Shown: one piece after another, positions 8,513 through 18,365 of the stretch
How the letters are laid out: each line of letters opens with the position of its first letter
Numbering within the stretch: the stretch's first letter is position 1
Assembly: GCF_947496985.1 (NCBI RefSeq)
Contig: NZ_CANMEZ010000004.1
Coordinates: 496,001-560,000 of the forward strand
DNA: 64,000 nt
Origin: an uncultured Kordia sp.
GTDB taxonomy: Bacteria > Bacteroidota > Bacteroidia > Flavobacteriales > Flavobacteriaceae
Direction: 5' to 3'
Program-made: the position numbers and the translations under genes
Notes under the pieces: model-generated
The model's input: only the letters and a program-made list of their open reading frames with translations
Told to the model about the DNA's origin: nothing
Databases searched by the model: none

Positions 8513-10111
8513 ATGAAAAAGGTCTTATATGTTCTTATGCTGTGTGTGTGTTTTACAACTAGCTCTCAAGAAATAGATACTACACTTGTACGATTACAAG
8601 AAAAACTGCATAACGCTCCATCAGATTCTATAAAAGTAGAAACATTACTAAACTTAGGAAAATATCAATTTGGACGCGATAATTACAGTGCTGAAGATTA
8701 CCTGCTAAAAGCAATCGATTTCATAGAAAATGATGCGTATTCCTCTGATCATCAGTTGGCGATTGCCTACAGAGTTTTGGGTGCTGTAGAACGAAGAAAA
8801 GGAAACTATAAAAACACATTTGCCAATTACTATAAAGCATTACGATTATCGTCAGAACCTCAGCATGTGGCAACTGTACATCATAATTTGGGTACAGCAA
8901 AACTTTTTCAATATGAGTTTCCAGAAGCTATAGCTGAGTTTCGCAAAGCAATCTCTATTTGGGAAGATTTAAACAATTATGCTGATGCAGCTGGAAGTTA
9001 TCAAGAAATAGGCGGCGTATATCGTTCTACAAAGCAACTGGATTCTGCTAAATTTTATTATGAAAAAGCTTTAAAAATGTTTGCAATAGGATATAAAGAC
9101 GATACTCTAAAATATATAAATAGATATTATGGAATCCAGAAGAGTCTTGGATTGGTACTATTGCATAAAAAAAAATACGACAGCGCGCTTTCTAAATTCA
9201 AAGAAGCAAGAATACATTTTTCGAAACCGAATCACGATAAGAGTCGATTAATAATAGTAAATGGTAGCATTTCAGAAGCTTATTACCATAAAGGCAACTA
9301 TAAAGAAGCAATTCGGTATGTAAACGAAGCCCTTTCTATAAGTAAGTCAGAAGGTTTAAAATATCGCATTGCTTCATCTTTAAGAAGACGAAGCAGATTA
9401 TACCAACGAATGGGGAATTTTGATGCTGCACTTGACGATTATAAGTTATATAAAAAGTATTCAGACTCGCTGATAAATGCAGAAACGATAAAAAAGATTC
9501 AAGCGCAGGAATTAAAGTATGTATTTGAAAAAGAAAAATTAGCAGATAGTATCGTGTTTGCGCAAGAAAAAAGAAAAATTGAACTAGTGGCAGACAATGA
9601 AGCTTCTAAAAAGAAGATCTATCTTATTCTTTTAATCACTACATTAATTCTTAGTACTATCATTGCATTTTTAGTAAAGAGAGATTTCAAACACAAAAAA
9701 CGTGTATTGGAATTAGAGAATAAAAACTTAATACAAGAAAAAGAACAAATTACGAATGCTTTTACTAAACTTAAAAATAGTACCAATGCTGAAGAATGTA
9801 TCAAAGCAAAGCAAGGCATCTTAAAACTAAAAATTTTGACGGATGATGATTGGTTACATTTTAGAGATAAATTTGAATTGCTCTACCCTAGTTTTTTAGA
9901 TCTTTTAAAAGACAGTAACTTTCAATTTACAAAATCTGAAACACGACTCCTTATTCTGAAAAAATTAGATTTAGAAACAAAAGAAATCGCGAATATGACA
10001 GGAGTTTCTAATGATAGTGTACTAAAAACGCAATACAGACTTCGAAAAAAACTTGACATTGCTAAAACTATTGACATCATTCTCTTTTTAGAACAATCGG
10101 CTGAAAACTAA
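8513..10111 (+). CDS. TPR-TM-HTH membrane-anchored transcriptional regulator
   Basis: This 532-residue paralog of the gene at 6335 has a signal peptide (MKKVLYVLMLCVCFTTSSQ) and TPRs at about residues 60-340 (ATVHHNLGTAKLFQYEF, AISIWEDLNNYADAAGSYQE). A transmembrane helix at ~367-388 (IYLILLITTLILSTIIAFLV) is followed by a coiled coil and the C-terminal HTH (ETKEIANMTGVSNDSVLKT). About 50 bp across the HTH are identical to the gene at 6335. It is immediately followed by the direct-repeat element at 10121 and the second giant LRR gene at 10208, which I infer to be its target. There is no clear -7 box upstream of its ATG. Confidence 0.85.
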   Translation: MKKVLYVLMLCVCFTTSSQEIDTTLVRLQEKLHNAPSDSIKVETLLNLGKYQFGRDNYSAEDYLLKAIDFIENDAYSSDHQLAIAYRVLGAVERRKGNYKNTFANYYKALRLSSEPQHVATVHHNLGTAKLFQYEFPEAIAEFRKAISIWEDLNNYADAAGSYQEIGGVYRSTKQLDSAKFYYEKALKMFAIGYKDDTLKYINRYYGIQKSLGLVLLHKKKYDSALSKFKEARIHFSKPNHDKSRLIIVNGSISEAYYHKGNYKEAIRYVNEALSISKSEGLKYRIASSLRRRSRLYQRMGNFDAALDDYKLYKKYSDSLINAETIKKIQAQELKYVFEKEKLADSIVFAQEKRKIELVADNEASKKKIYLILLITTLILSTIIAFLVKRDFKHKKRVLELENKNLIQEKEQITNAFTKLKNSTNAEECIKAKQGILKLKILTDDDWLHFRDKFELLYPSFLDLLKDSNFQFTKSETRLLILKKLDLETKEIANMTGVSNDSVLKTQYRLRKKLDIAKTIDIILFLEQSAEN

Positions 10112-10120
10112 ATACATACC

Positions 10121-10145
10121 AAAAATTGTCCAGTTTTTGTCCAGT
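10121..10145 (+). promoter_or_regulatory. TGTCCAGT direct-repeat element, copy 2
   Basis: TGTCCAGT occurs at 10127-10134 and again at 10138-10145, 11 bp start to start. The element begins 9 nt after the stop of the regulator gene and ends 31 nt before the TAGGTTTG box of the giant LRR gene. It is a candidate activator site. Confidence 0.65.
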
Positions 10146-10176
10146 GCAATTTTGGCATTATTTATTGTAATACACG

Positions 10177-10184
10177 TAGGTTTG
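10177..10184 (+). promoter_or_regulatory. -7 box of the second giant LRR gene
   Basis: TAGGTTTG matches TANNTTTG and lies 23 nt before the ATG at 10208. A TTTG at 10151-10154 is a possible -33 box but has a long spacer (22 nt). The surrounding sequence TGTAGGTTTGTC / CGTAGGTTTGTC is shared with the promoter at 18333. Confidence 0.6.
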
Positions 10185-10207
10185 TCCTGTTTTTAAACGA
10201 ACCTACA

Positions 10208-13200
10208 ATGAAACAGAAATCCCTTATTATTCTCTTATTCGCTTGTATTTGTCAAACTGCTTTTGCACAAACAACTTCGATTCCCGATCCTATTTTTGAA
10301 AACTTTTTGGAAAGTAATGGCATGGGAAATGGTATTGCAAATGATCAATTAGTGACGACTGCTAATATTGTAAACAGAACCAACTTAAACGTTGAAGACT
10401 TAAATATTAGTGATCTTACAGGAATTGAAGATTTTACAAGTTTATCCGAACTATTAGCGTCTGGAAATGCGCTGCAAAGTCTAGATTTAAGTAACTTAAC
10501 AAACTTAAATTTTGTTACGTTACACGACAATCAATTAGCAAGCTTAGATATTTCTAACAATCCTAATTTAGGTTCGCTGACCGCTTGGAATAATGGACTT
10601 ACCACGATAAATATTACAGGTTGTGTTGGACTTGCTGAATTGTATTTAGAAGACAATCTATTAACAGACTTAGATCTTTCACTATTTCCAAACCTTAACG
10701 CTATAAACGTTACCAATAATCAGTTAACAACACTGAATATTAAAAATGGTACAAATAATAGCAGTCTAAACTATTCTTCAGCTATAAGTGCAACAGGGAA
10801 CCCTAATTTAGAATGTATTACGGTAGATGATCCTGTGTTTTCAGCATCAATTTGGATGAATATTGACACAACAACTTCTTTTAGTACTGACTGTAACGCA
10901 ACAACTTACGTACATAATGATATTTTTGAAGACTATTTAGAAACGCATGACGCGGATGGAAATATAGTTTCTGTAGGAGATGCAACGAGTATGGGAAATG
11001 GTATTGCAAATGACGATTATGTAAAAACACCAAGAATTGAAGGCGTTACGACATTGGATGTTAATTCACTCAATATCAATGATCTTACAGGAATTGAAGA
11101 TTTTGCGGCATTACAAACCTTAAGTTGTTACTTAAATCAATTAACAACATTAAATCTTGCTAGTAATGTGAATTTACTAGAGTTGCAAGCAAGTAATAAT
11201 TCGTTGGCACAATTAAATCTCAGTAATAATACAGCTTTACAAACTATAAATATTGATAACAATACGATTGACGAATTAGATCTGTCAAACAATACAGCAT
11301 TAATATCTGTAACTGTTTCTAGTAATGACTTGATACTATTAGACATGAATAACGGTAATAATGGTGCCATTACTTCATTGCTTGCTACAGGGAATCCCAA
11401 TTTATCATGTATTAATGTAGACAATGCTGCTGTAGCAAATACGTATCCTGGTTGGAGTAAAGATGCGACAACGAATTATGAAGAAGACTGTAATAAAACC
11501 TACGTTCCTGATGCAAACTTTGAAAACTACTTAGAAACACATGATGCTGCTGGAAATACAGTTGCTGTAGGAGATGCAACAAGTATGGGAAATGGCATTG
11601 CTAATGATGGAATTGTGCATACCACAAGAATCGAGAATGTAACTAGTTTATCTATGGTTTTTAAAGGAATCATTGACCTTACGGGAATTGAAGATTTTAC
11701 AGCGCTACAAACTTTAAACTGTCCATTTAATAACATCGTGACGCTTGATCTTTCAAGCAATCTAGCATTAACTTCAGTAAATGCAGTGACTAATAATATT
11801 CAAATTGTAGATGTATCTAATAATACCAATCTTACAAATCTAACTGTAAGTTCTAATAGTATTCAATCCTTAGATTTATCTAGTAATACTGGACTTACAT
11901 ATATAGCTGTATCAAATAATCAGCTTACGTTCTTGAATATTCAAAATGGAAACAATGGAAACGTTACTAATTTTATTGCAACTCAAAATCCAGATTTAAC
12001 CTGTATCAATGTAGATGATGAAAACGCATTTTATTTAACTGATTTTCATTGGAATAAAGATAGTACAGCAACTTATGGTATTCATTGTGATGAAACTTAT
12101 ATTCCTGATGCTAATTTTGAAAACTATTTGGAAACAAATAATCTAGGAAATGGTGTCGCAAATGATAACTACGTATTCACTAGTAACATTTCGGGAATGC
12201 AAACTTTAAATATAGGCAACTTAAACATTGCTGATCTTACAGGGATTGAAGCATTTGTAGCTTTACAAAGCTTATCCTGTTACCGAAATGACTTAACTAC
12301 ATTAGACCTTAGTGCAAATACCGCATTGATAAACTTACTATGCTACAACAATCAACTAACTACGTTAGATTTGAGTAATAATACAGCTTTAGAACTCTTA
12401 GATGCAAATACAAATACTATTTCAAGTTTAAGTCTTGAAGCAAACATTGCTTTAAAAGAAATAAACTTAGATGGCAATGATTTAACATCGTTAAATCTTA
12501 CTACCTGTGTTGTATTGGAAAAACTAAGCGCTAACAATAACAACTTAGAAGAATTGAATATCGCAAACGGAAATAACCCAGCGATTACCCAATTTGTTGC
12601 TACTAACAATCCAAACTTAACCTGTATCCAAGTCGATGATGAAACGGCTTCCTATTTATTAAACACGAGCATTTGGAACAAAGATGATATCGCGTCGTAT
12701 AGCATCCGTTGTGACGAAACCTACATTCCTGATGCAAATTTTGAAAACTATCTGGAAACGCATGATGCCAATGGAAATATAGTTCCGCTAAACGATCCAA
12801 CAAGCATGGGGAACGGAATTGCCAACGATAACTATGTAACGACAGCAAATATAAATACGGTAACGTCTTTAGATATAAATAGTCAAAACATTTCAGATGC
12901 AACAGGAATTGAAAATTTTACTGCTTTAGAAACGTTTGTCTGCTATTCAAACAACTTAAGCACATTAGATGTGAGCGCTAACACAGCACTAAAAAATCTA
13001 ATATGTCAAACTAATAACTTAACAGCTTTAGATGTGAGTGCAAATACAGCATTAGAAGCTCTTGTGTGTCATACAAATAACTTAACCGCATTAGACCTAA
13101 CGACCAATGTAAATCTAATCGTATTAACTGCTAATGACAATTTGATTACTTCCATAGATGCAGAGACTTGCGTTACATTAGAAGAATGTATTGTATCCAA

Positions 13201-16200
13201 TAACAACTTAGATACACTTAATGTAGCTAATGGAAACAATGATCATATGGCTTTTAATGCTACAGGAAATCCAAATCTTAGCTGTATAAATGTAGATAAT
13301 GATGCTGCTGATTACTTAATGTATTGGTTGAAAGATACGACAGCTTCCTTTAGCGCGCATTGCTACGAAACCTACATTCCTGATGCAAATTTTGAAAACT
13401 ACCTGGAAACGCATGATGCTAATGGAAATACAGTTTCGATAGGAGATGCAACAAGTATGGGAAATGGTATTGCAAATGATCAGTATGTAACTACTGTTAA
13501 TATTAATACAGTAAGCAATTTAGATATTCTTAATCTAAATATAGCTGACCTTACAGGGATTGAAGGCTTTGTGGAATTAATAGAATTAAAAGCAAACGGT
13601 AATTTATTTACGACTATTGATGTGTCAAGTCTTTCTCAGTTAACTACAATGTTTCTCCATAACGGAAGTTTAACAGCTTTGGATGTGACTGCTAATCTAT
13701 TACTTGAAGATTTAAGAGTAGAAAACAATCAACTGACGGAAATTGACTTGACGAACAACACGGCTCTTAGAATTTTACAAATTAATGGTAATAGTTTAGC
13801 ATCAATTGATGTGACTAATAATATAGAATTGGCACGTATACGTACGTATGCCAATCCAATTACTGAATTAGACTTATCTAATAATCCACTATTGACTCAA
13901 GTATGGGTCAACAACTCAAGTCAATTAACCACATTGGACATTAAAAATGGAAACAATGGTATTATAGCTAGTTTTAATGCTAGAAACAATCCAAATTTAA
14001 CCTGTATCAATGTAGACAATTCAGCAGCATCGTATTTAAGTTCTTGGGGGATAAACCTAGATGGTTCCACGTCTTTTGGAGAGCATTGTTATGATACCTA
14101 TATACCTGATAATAATTTTGAAAACTACTTAGAAACGCATGATGCAGATGGAAACACAGTAACACTTGGAGATCCGTCAAGTATGGGGAATGGTATTGCG
14201 TTTGATGATCATGTAACTACGGCAAAAATCAACACGGTAACTTCTTTAAATGTGGCTGGTAAAAGTATATCAAACCTAACAGGAATAGCAGAGTTTACAG
14301 CTTTAGAGGAATTATACTGTAGTAGTAACAATATAAATTCGTTAGATCTAAGTATAAATACAGCATTAAGAAGATTAGAATGTAATATCAATATTTTATC
14401 TGCATTAGATCTTAGTACAAATACGAATTTAGAACACGTAAACACTGACAATAATCCAATTTCAGCGTTAAATCTTAGTACGAATGTAGCGCTTACATTT
14501 TTAACATGTCAAAACAATCAACTAACGAGTTTAGATCTTAGTAACAACCCACTACTAACAAGTATTTTTGCAGCTAACAACACGATTTCAACCGTAACTT
14601 TTGGTGCAAATACTGTTTTAGAAACGTTAAGTCTGAACGATAACAGTTTAACAACAATAGACGTATCTCAACTTACAGGATTAGAAAGTTTATTTTTGGC
14701 AAATAATAGCATCACAAGCATCAACCTAATCAGTAATCCAAATCTATTAACTGTTTCGGTAGAAAGTAATGCATTAACGGAATTAGATGTAAGAAATGGC
14801 GTAAATGGCCAAATTACCGCATTCACAGCGCAAAACAATCCAAACCTAACTTGTATCAATGTAGATGACATTTCTGAACCAAGATTAAATGACTGGACTA
14901 TAGATACAGGTATTGCCTCGTTTGCCGAACATTGTAATGAAACGTACGTGCCAGATATTAATTTTGAAATTTACTTAGAAACACATGATGCTGACGGAAA
15001 TATAGTACCAGTAAACGATCCTACAAGTATGGGGAATGGAGTCCAAAATGATAACTATGTAAAAACCTCTCGTATTGAAAATGTGACAAGTTTAGATATA
15101 AGCTTTTTCAATATTGTGGATGTCACTGGTATTGAAGCCTTTACAGCTTTACAATCATTTAACTGCTATGATAATTCTATCACTACAGTAAACTTGAGTG
15201 CAAATACTGCATTGACAAATCTAAACTGTAGCCACAATCAATTAACAGCATTAGATATTAGCGCAAATGTAAATTTAGAAGTATTACAAGCTTCTCAAAA
15301 CAGTATTGGAACCATAGATTTACAAAATAATACAGCACTCAAAGAAATCTATCTACAAGGAGCTAGTTTAACAACACTAAATCTTGATCCGTGTGTGGCA
15401 TTGGAAATTGTAGATGTAACCTTTAACAGCTTAACGGAGTTGAGCATACAAAATGGAAACAATGGAAACATTACAGATTTCAATGCAAATGCAAATCCTC
15501 CATTGAGTTGTATTAGTGTAGATGATGAAACGGCTAGCTACTTAAGTTTACTTCCTTGGAGAAAAGATGCTGCTGTAGTTTTTAGCGAAAATTGTGGAGA
15601 AACCTACATTCCTGATGCTAATTTTGAAAACTATCTGGAAACGCATGATGCCAATGGTAATATAGTTTCTCTAGGTGATCCGATGAGTATGGGGAACGGA
15701 ATTGCAAATGATCAATATGTATTGACTAGCAGGATTTCGGAAGTGAACACATTGAATATAAGTCAACAAAATATTGCAGATGTTACAGGAATCGAACGTT
15801 TTACACAACTGGAATCCTTTATGTGTTACAATAATAATATCATAACACTAGATGTAAGTGCAAACACTGCTTTGGAAACATTAATATGTTTTAGAAATAA
15901 TATAACGACCTTAGATGTAAGTGGAAACACCGCATTAATTACATTAGTCTGTTACTTTAATGAACTAACAACTCTTGATGTAAGCACCAATGTAAACTTA
16001 GAAATTATTGAAGCTGGAAATAACCAACTAACGACCGTAGATGTAAGCTCCAATACAGTTATAAAACAAATTGCGCTCTACAGTAATGACTTAATATCAC
16101 TAAATGTAGATGCCTGTGTAGTATTAGAATATCTCAATTTAAAAGATAATGACTTAACCGAATTAAGAGTTGTAAATGGTAATAACGGAGCAATCACAGG

Positions 16201-18076
16201 TTTTGATACGACACTAAATCCAAATTTAATCTGTATCAGCGTAGATGATGTGACAGATCCAGCTTTAAATGATTGGTTGATAAACGTAGATGGTTCCACA
16301 TCTTTTGGCGAACATTGTAACGAAACGCAAGTGCCAGATGCTATTTTTGAAAACTATCTGGAAACACACGATGCAGATGGAGATACGGTGACTATTGGCG
16401 ATCCAACAAGTATGGGGAATGGAATTGCAAATGATGGATATGTACGTACAGCAAGCATTCAATCGGTGATGAATTTAAGAGTTTCCAATCTCGATATAGT
16501 AGACTTAACAGGAATTGAAGATTTCACAGCATTAGTAGATTTAAACTGTAGCAGAAACCTATTAACAAGCATAGATGTAAGTCAAAACGTATTACTAACG
16601 GATCTAATTTGTAGCAGAAACCAGTTAACAAGCTTAGATGTTTCTCAAAACATATTACTAACAGACCTATTTATTGCAGACAATCAAATTACAAGCATAG
16701 ATTTATCTCAAAATACACTACTAGACTTTGTATCTGCATCAGAGAATCAACTAACGAGTTTAGATCTTTCCAACAATCCATTGATGGAAGAATTAGAGTG
16801 TACAGAAAACCTATTAACGAGCCTAAATATAAATCAATGTACTGTTTTAAGAGACTTGATCTGTAATGATAACAATCTGCAAACAATAGATTTAACAACG
16901 AATACAGGATTGGTATATTTTGAAGCAAATAATAATGATTTGACAAGTTTAGATATTTCTCAAAATACAAACTTGGATTATTTCTCAGTGGAAAACAATC
17001 TACTAACGAGCATAGATGTATCCCAAAACACGAATTTGCAGGCGTTCTCTGTAGAAGATAATCAAATAACAAGCTTGGATTTATCTTTAAATGTCAACTT
17101 AGAAGAAGTCATCTGTCGTAGCAACGCGCTTACCAGTTTGAATCTTAAAAATGGAAATAATGGAAACATTGATTTGGTTTTAATCAATAACAATCCAAAT
17201 TTAACCTGTGTACTTGTAGATGATGCTTCTTATTCGTTTCCTTTTCAAATTAAAGACTTCCAAACGATGTATAATGAAGTAACCTGCGGAATTCAAGTGT
17301 CGCCAAAAGTGCTATTGCAAGGCGCTGCTTTAAATCCAATGACAGGAGAAGAAACGCTAATGCGAGACGATTTACGAACAGCTTCACTCCTACCAACTAC
17401 AAGTCCTTACGGAGATAACAGAACCTGTAATAGTACTGTTTTTGATGTGACCGGAACTGATGCCATTGTTGATTGGGTTTGGATAGAATTGCGCGATGCA
17501 ACGAACAACATGCTTGTACTAGAAGCAAAATCAGCTTTATTACAACGCGATGGAGATGTGGTAAGTGTAGATGGTGTTTCTGCGGTAGACTTTAATGACG
17601 CTTCCGCGGGAAATTACTATGTGACACTAAAACATAGAAATCACTTAGGAATCATGACGTCAACTACGATTGCATTGGCACAAACGGAAACTACAGTAGA
17701 TTTTACAGACGCAAACGACCAAATTACCTATGGAAGCAATGCACAAACAACCTTTGGTATGCAAACCGATATGATAGCGATGTGGACAGGAAATGCAAAT
17801 GAAGATACAATTGTTCAATACTCAGGAACAAATCCTGATACACCAACGATTCTATCTTCTGTGTTAAACGATGCTGGAAACTTTTTAAACTTTCCAACCT
17901 ATATCGTTGGTGGATATAACGCAAATGATGTCAATATGGATGGAGATACGCAATACTCAGGAACAAACCCTGATACGCCTTTCATTCTTCAAAATGTATT
18001 GGCACATCCTGGAAACTTCCTAAACTTTAGTACCTATCAAATCATAGAACAATTGCCAGAAAACTTGAACAATTAA
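10208..18076 (+). CDS. Giant secreted LRR protein (2622 residues, ten LRR blocks)
   Basis: After a signal peptide (MKQKSLIILLFACICQTAFAQ) there are ten header-LRR-cap blocks. The header is usually ETYIPDANFENYLETHD followed by SMGNGIAND; block 2 has the variant TTYVHNDIFEDYLETHD. LRRs have a ~21-residue period (LTTLDLSNNTALELLDANTN type), and each block ends in NGNN followed by a two-cysteine cap (LTCINVDD ... C). The last block, residues ~2060-2350, has the longest LRR run. Residues ~2365-2622 are the shared C-terminal module (PKVLLQGAALNPMTGEETLMRDDL, ALLQRDGDVV, HRNHLGIM, two dockerin-like loops). Likely an exported adhesin or binding scaffold. The repeated blocks are similar at DNA level, so their number may vary between strains. 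The upstream promoter pairs it with the regulator at 8513. Confidence 0.9.
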   Translation: MKQKSLIILLFACICQTAFAQTTSIPDPIFENFLESNGMGNGIANDQLVTTANIVNRTNLNVEDLNISDLTGIEDFTSLSELLASGNALQSLDLSNLTNLNFVTLHDNQLASLDISNNPNLGSLTAWNNGLTTINITGCVGLAELYLEDNLLTDLDLSLFPNLNAINVTNNQLTTLNIKNGTNNSSLNYSSAISATGNPNLECITVDDPVFSASIWMNIDTTTSFSTDCNATTYVHNDIFEDYLETHDADGNIVSVGDATSMGNGIANDDYVKTPRIEGVTTLDVNSLNINDLTGIEDFAALQTLSCYLNQLTTLNLASNVNLLELQASNNSLAQLNLSNNTALQTINIDNNTIDELDLSNNTALISVTVSSNDLILLDMNNGNNGAITSLLATGNPNLSCINVDNAAVANTYPGWSKDATTNYEEDCNKTYVPDANFENYLETHDAAGNTVAVGDATSMGNGIANDGIVHTTRIENVTSLSMVFKGIIDLTGIEDFTALQTLNCPFNNIVTLDLSSNLALTSVNAVTNNIQIVDVSNNTNLTNLTVSSNSIQSLDLSSNTGLTYIAVSNNQLTFLNIQNGNNGNVTNFIATQNPDLTCINVDDENAFYLTDFHWNKDSTATYGIHCDETYIPDANFENYLETNNLGNGVANDNYVFTSNISGMQTLNIGNLNIADLTGIEAFVALQSLSCYRNDLTTLDLSANTALINLLCYNNQLTTLDLSNNTALELLDANTNTISSLSLEANIALKEINLDGNDLTSLNLTTCVVLEKLSANNNNLEELNIANGNNPAITQFVATNNPNLTCIQVDDETASYLLNTSIWNKDDIASYSIRCDETYIPDANFENYLETHDANGNIVPLNDPTSMGNGIANDNYVTTANINTVTSLDINSQNISDATGIENFTALETFVCYSNNLSTLDVSANTALKNLICQTNNLTALDVSANTALEALVCHTNNLTALDLTTNVNLIVLTANDNLITSIDAETCVTLEECIVSNNNLDTLNVANGNNDHMAFNATGNPNLSCINVDNDAADYLMYWLKDTTASFSAHCYETYIPDANFENYLETHDANGNTVSIGDATSMGNGIANDQYVTTVNINTVSNLDILNLNIADLTGIEGFVELIELKANGNLFTTIDVSSLSQLTTMFLHNGSLTALDVTANLLLEDLRVENNQLTEIDLTNNTALRILQINGNSLASIDVTNNIELARIRTYANPITELDLSNNPLLTQVWVNNSSQLTTLDIKNGNNGIIASFNARNNPNLTCINVDNSAASYLSSWGINLDGSTSFGEHCYDTYIPDNNFENYLETHDADGNTVTLGDPSSMGNGIAFDDHVTTAKINTVTSLNVAGKSISNLTGIAEFTALEELYCSSNNINSLDLSINTALRRLECNINILSALDLSTNTNLEHVNTDNNPISALNLSTNVALTFLTCQNNQLTSLDLSNNPLLTSIFAANNTISTVTFGANTVLETLSLNDNSLTTIDVSQLTGLESLFLANNSITSINLISNPNLLTVSVESNALTELDVRNGVNGQITAFTAQNNPNLTCINVDDISEPRLNDWTIDTGIASFAEHCNETYVPDINFEIYLETHDADGNIVPVNDPTSMGNGVQNDNYVKTSRIENVTSLDISFFNIVDVTGIEAFTALQSFNCYDNSITTVNLSANTALTNLNCSHNQLTALDISANVNLEVLQASQNSIGTIDLQNNTALKEIYLQGASLTTLNLDPCVALEIVDVTFNSLTELSIQNGNNGNITDFNANANPPLSCISVDDETASYLSLLPWRKDAAVVFSENCGETYIPDANFENYLETHDANGNIVSLGDPMSMGNGIANDQYVLTSRISEVNTLNISQQNIADVTGIERFTQLESFMCYNNNIITLDVSANTALETLICFRNNITTLDVSGNTALITLVCYFNELTTLDVSTNVNLEIIEAGNNQLTTVDVSSNTVIKQIALYSNDLISLNVDACVVLEYLNLKDNDLTELRVVNGNNGAITGFDTTLNPNLICISVDDVTDPALNDWLINVDGSTSFGEHCNETQVPDAIFENYLETHDADGDTVTIGDPTSMGNGIANDGYVRTASIQSVMNLRVSNLDIVDLTGIEDFTALVDLNCSRNLLTSIDVSQNVLLTDLICSRNQLTSLDVSQNILLTDLFIADNQITSIDLSQNTLLDFVSASENQLTSLDLSNNPLMEELECTENLLTSLNINQCTVLRDLICNDNNLQTIDLTTNTGLVYFEANNNDLTSLDISQNTNLDYFSVENNLLTSIDVSQNTNLQAFSVEDNQITSLDLSLNVNLEEVICRSNALTSLNLKNGNNGNIDLVLINNNPNLTCVLVDDASYSFPFQIKDFQTMYNEVTCGIQVSPKVLLQGAALNPMTGEETLMRDDLRTASLLPTTSPYGDNRTCNSTVFDVTGTDAIVDWVWIELRDATNNMLVLEAKSALLQRDGDVVSVDGVSAVDFNDASAGNYYVTLKHRNHLGIMTSTTIALAQTETTVDFTDANDQITYGSNAQTTFGMQTDMIAMWTGNANEDTIVQYSGTNPDTPTILSSVLNDAGNFLNFPTYIVGGYNANDVNMDGDTQYSGTNPDTPFILQNVLAHPGNFLNFSTYQIIEQLPENLNN

Positions 18077-18097
18077 TTAAACATAAAGATTAAAGAA

Positions 18098-18224
18098 ACT
18101 GTCTAAAAAGTTAAAATATTTGAAGTTGTCACATTGAGCGCAGTCGAAATGCTTTGATAATTAGCACTTATTATTTCTCGACTGCGCTCGAAATGACAAT
18201 AATTAAGACTTTTCAGATAGCCTA
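18098..18224. repeat. Dispersed palindromic repeat, copy 2
   Basis: CTGTCTAAAAAGTT at the left end is inverted relative to GACTTTTCAGATAGCC at the right end. Inside, TTGAGCGCAGTCGAAAT pairs with TTTCTCGACTGCGCTCG, giving a strong stem. The right end GACTTTTCAGATAGCCT matches copy 1 at 6150-6282. It lies downstream of a giant LRR gene, as copy 1 does, so it may have been copied along with the LRR unit. Confidence 0.65.
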
Positions 18225-18276
18225 ATCATTACAGAAGTAACTTTTACAACAATTCACTGAAAATCAAATAAGTAAC

Positions 18277-18301
18277 AAAAACTGTCCAGTTTTTGTCCAG
18301 T
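18277..18301 (+). promoter_or_regulatory. TGTCCAGT direct-repeat element, copy 3
   Basis: TGTCCAGT occurs at 18283-18290 and 18294-18301, 11 bp apart, embedded in AAAAACTG-TC-CAGTTTTT. It ends 31 nt before the TAGGTTTG box at 18333. This copy has no regulator gene directly upstream, which argues against it being only a terminator of the regulator gene. Confidence 0.65.
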
Positions 18302-18332
18302 CAAACTTATGTAATATTTATTGTTTTACATG

Positions 18333-18340
18333 TAGGTTTG
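18333..18340 (+). promoter_or_regulatory. -7 box of the third giant LRR gene
   Basis: TAGGTTTG matches TANNTTTG and lies 25 nt before the ATG at 18366. There is no recognisable -33 TTTG at normal spacing, which fits an activator-dependent promoter. Confidence 0.6.
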
Positions 18341-18365
18341 TCTTGTTCAAAAAAACAAATCTGCA

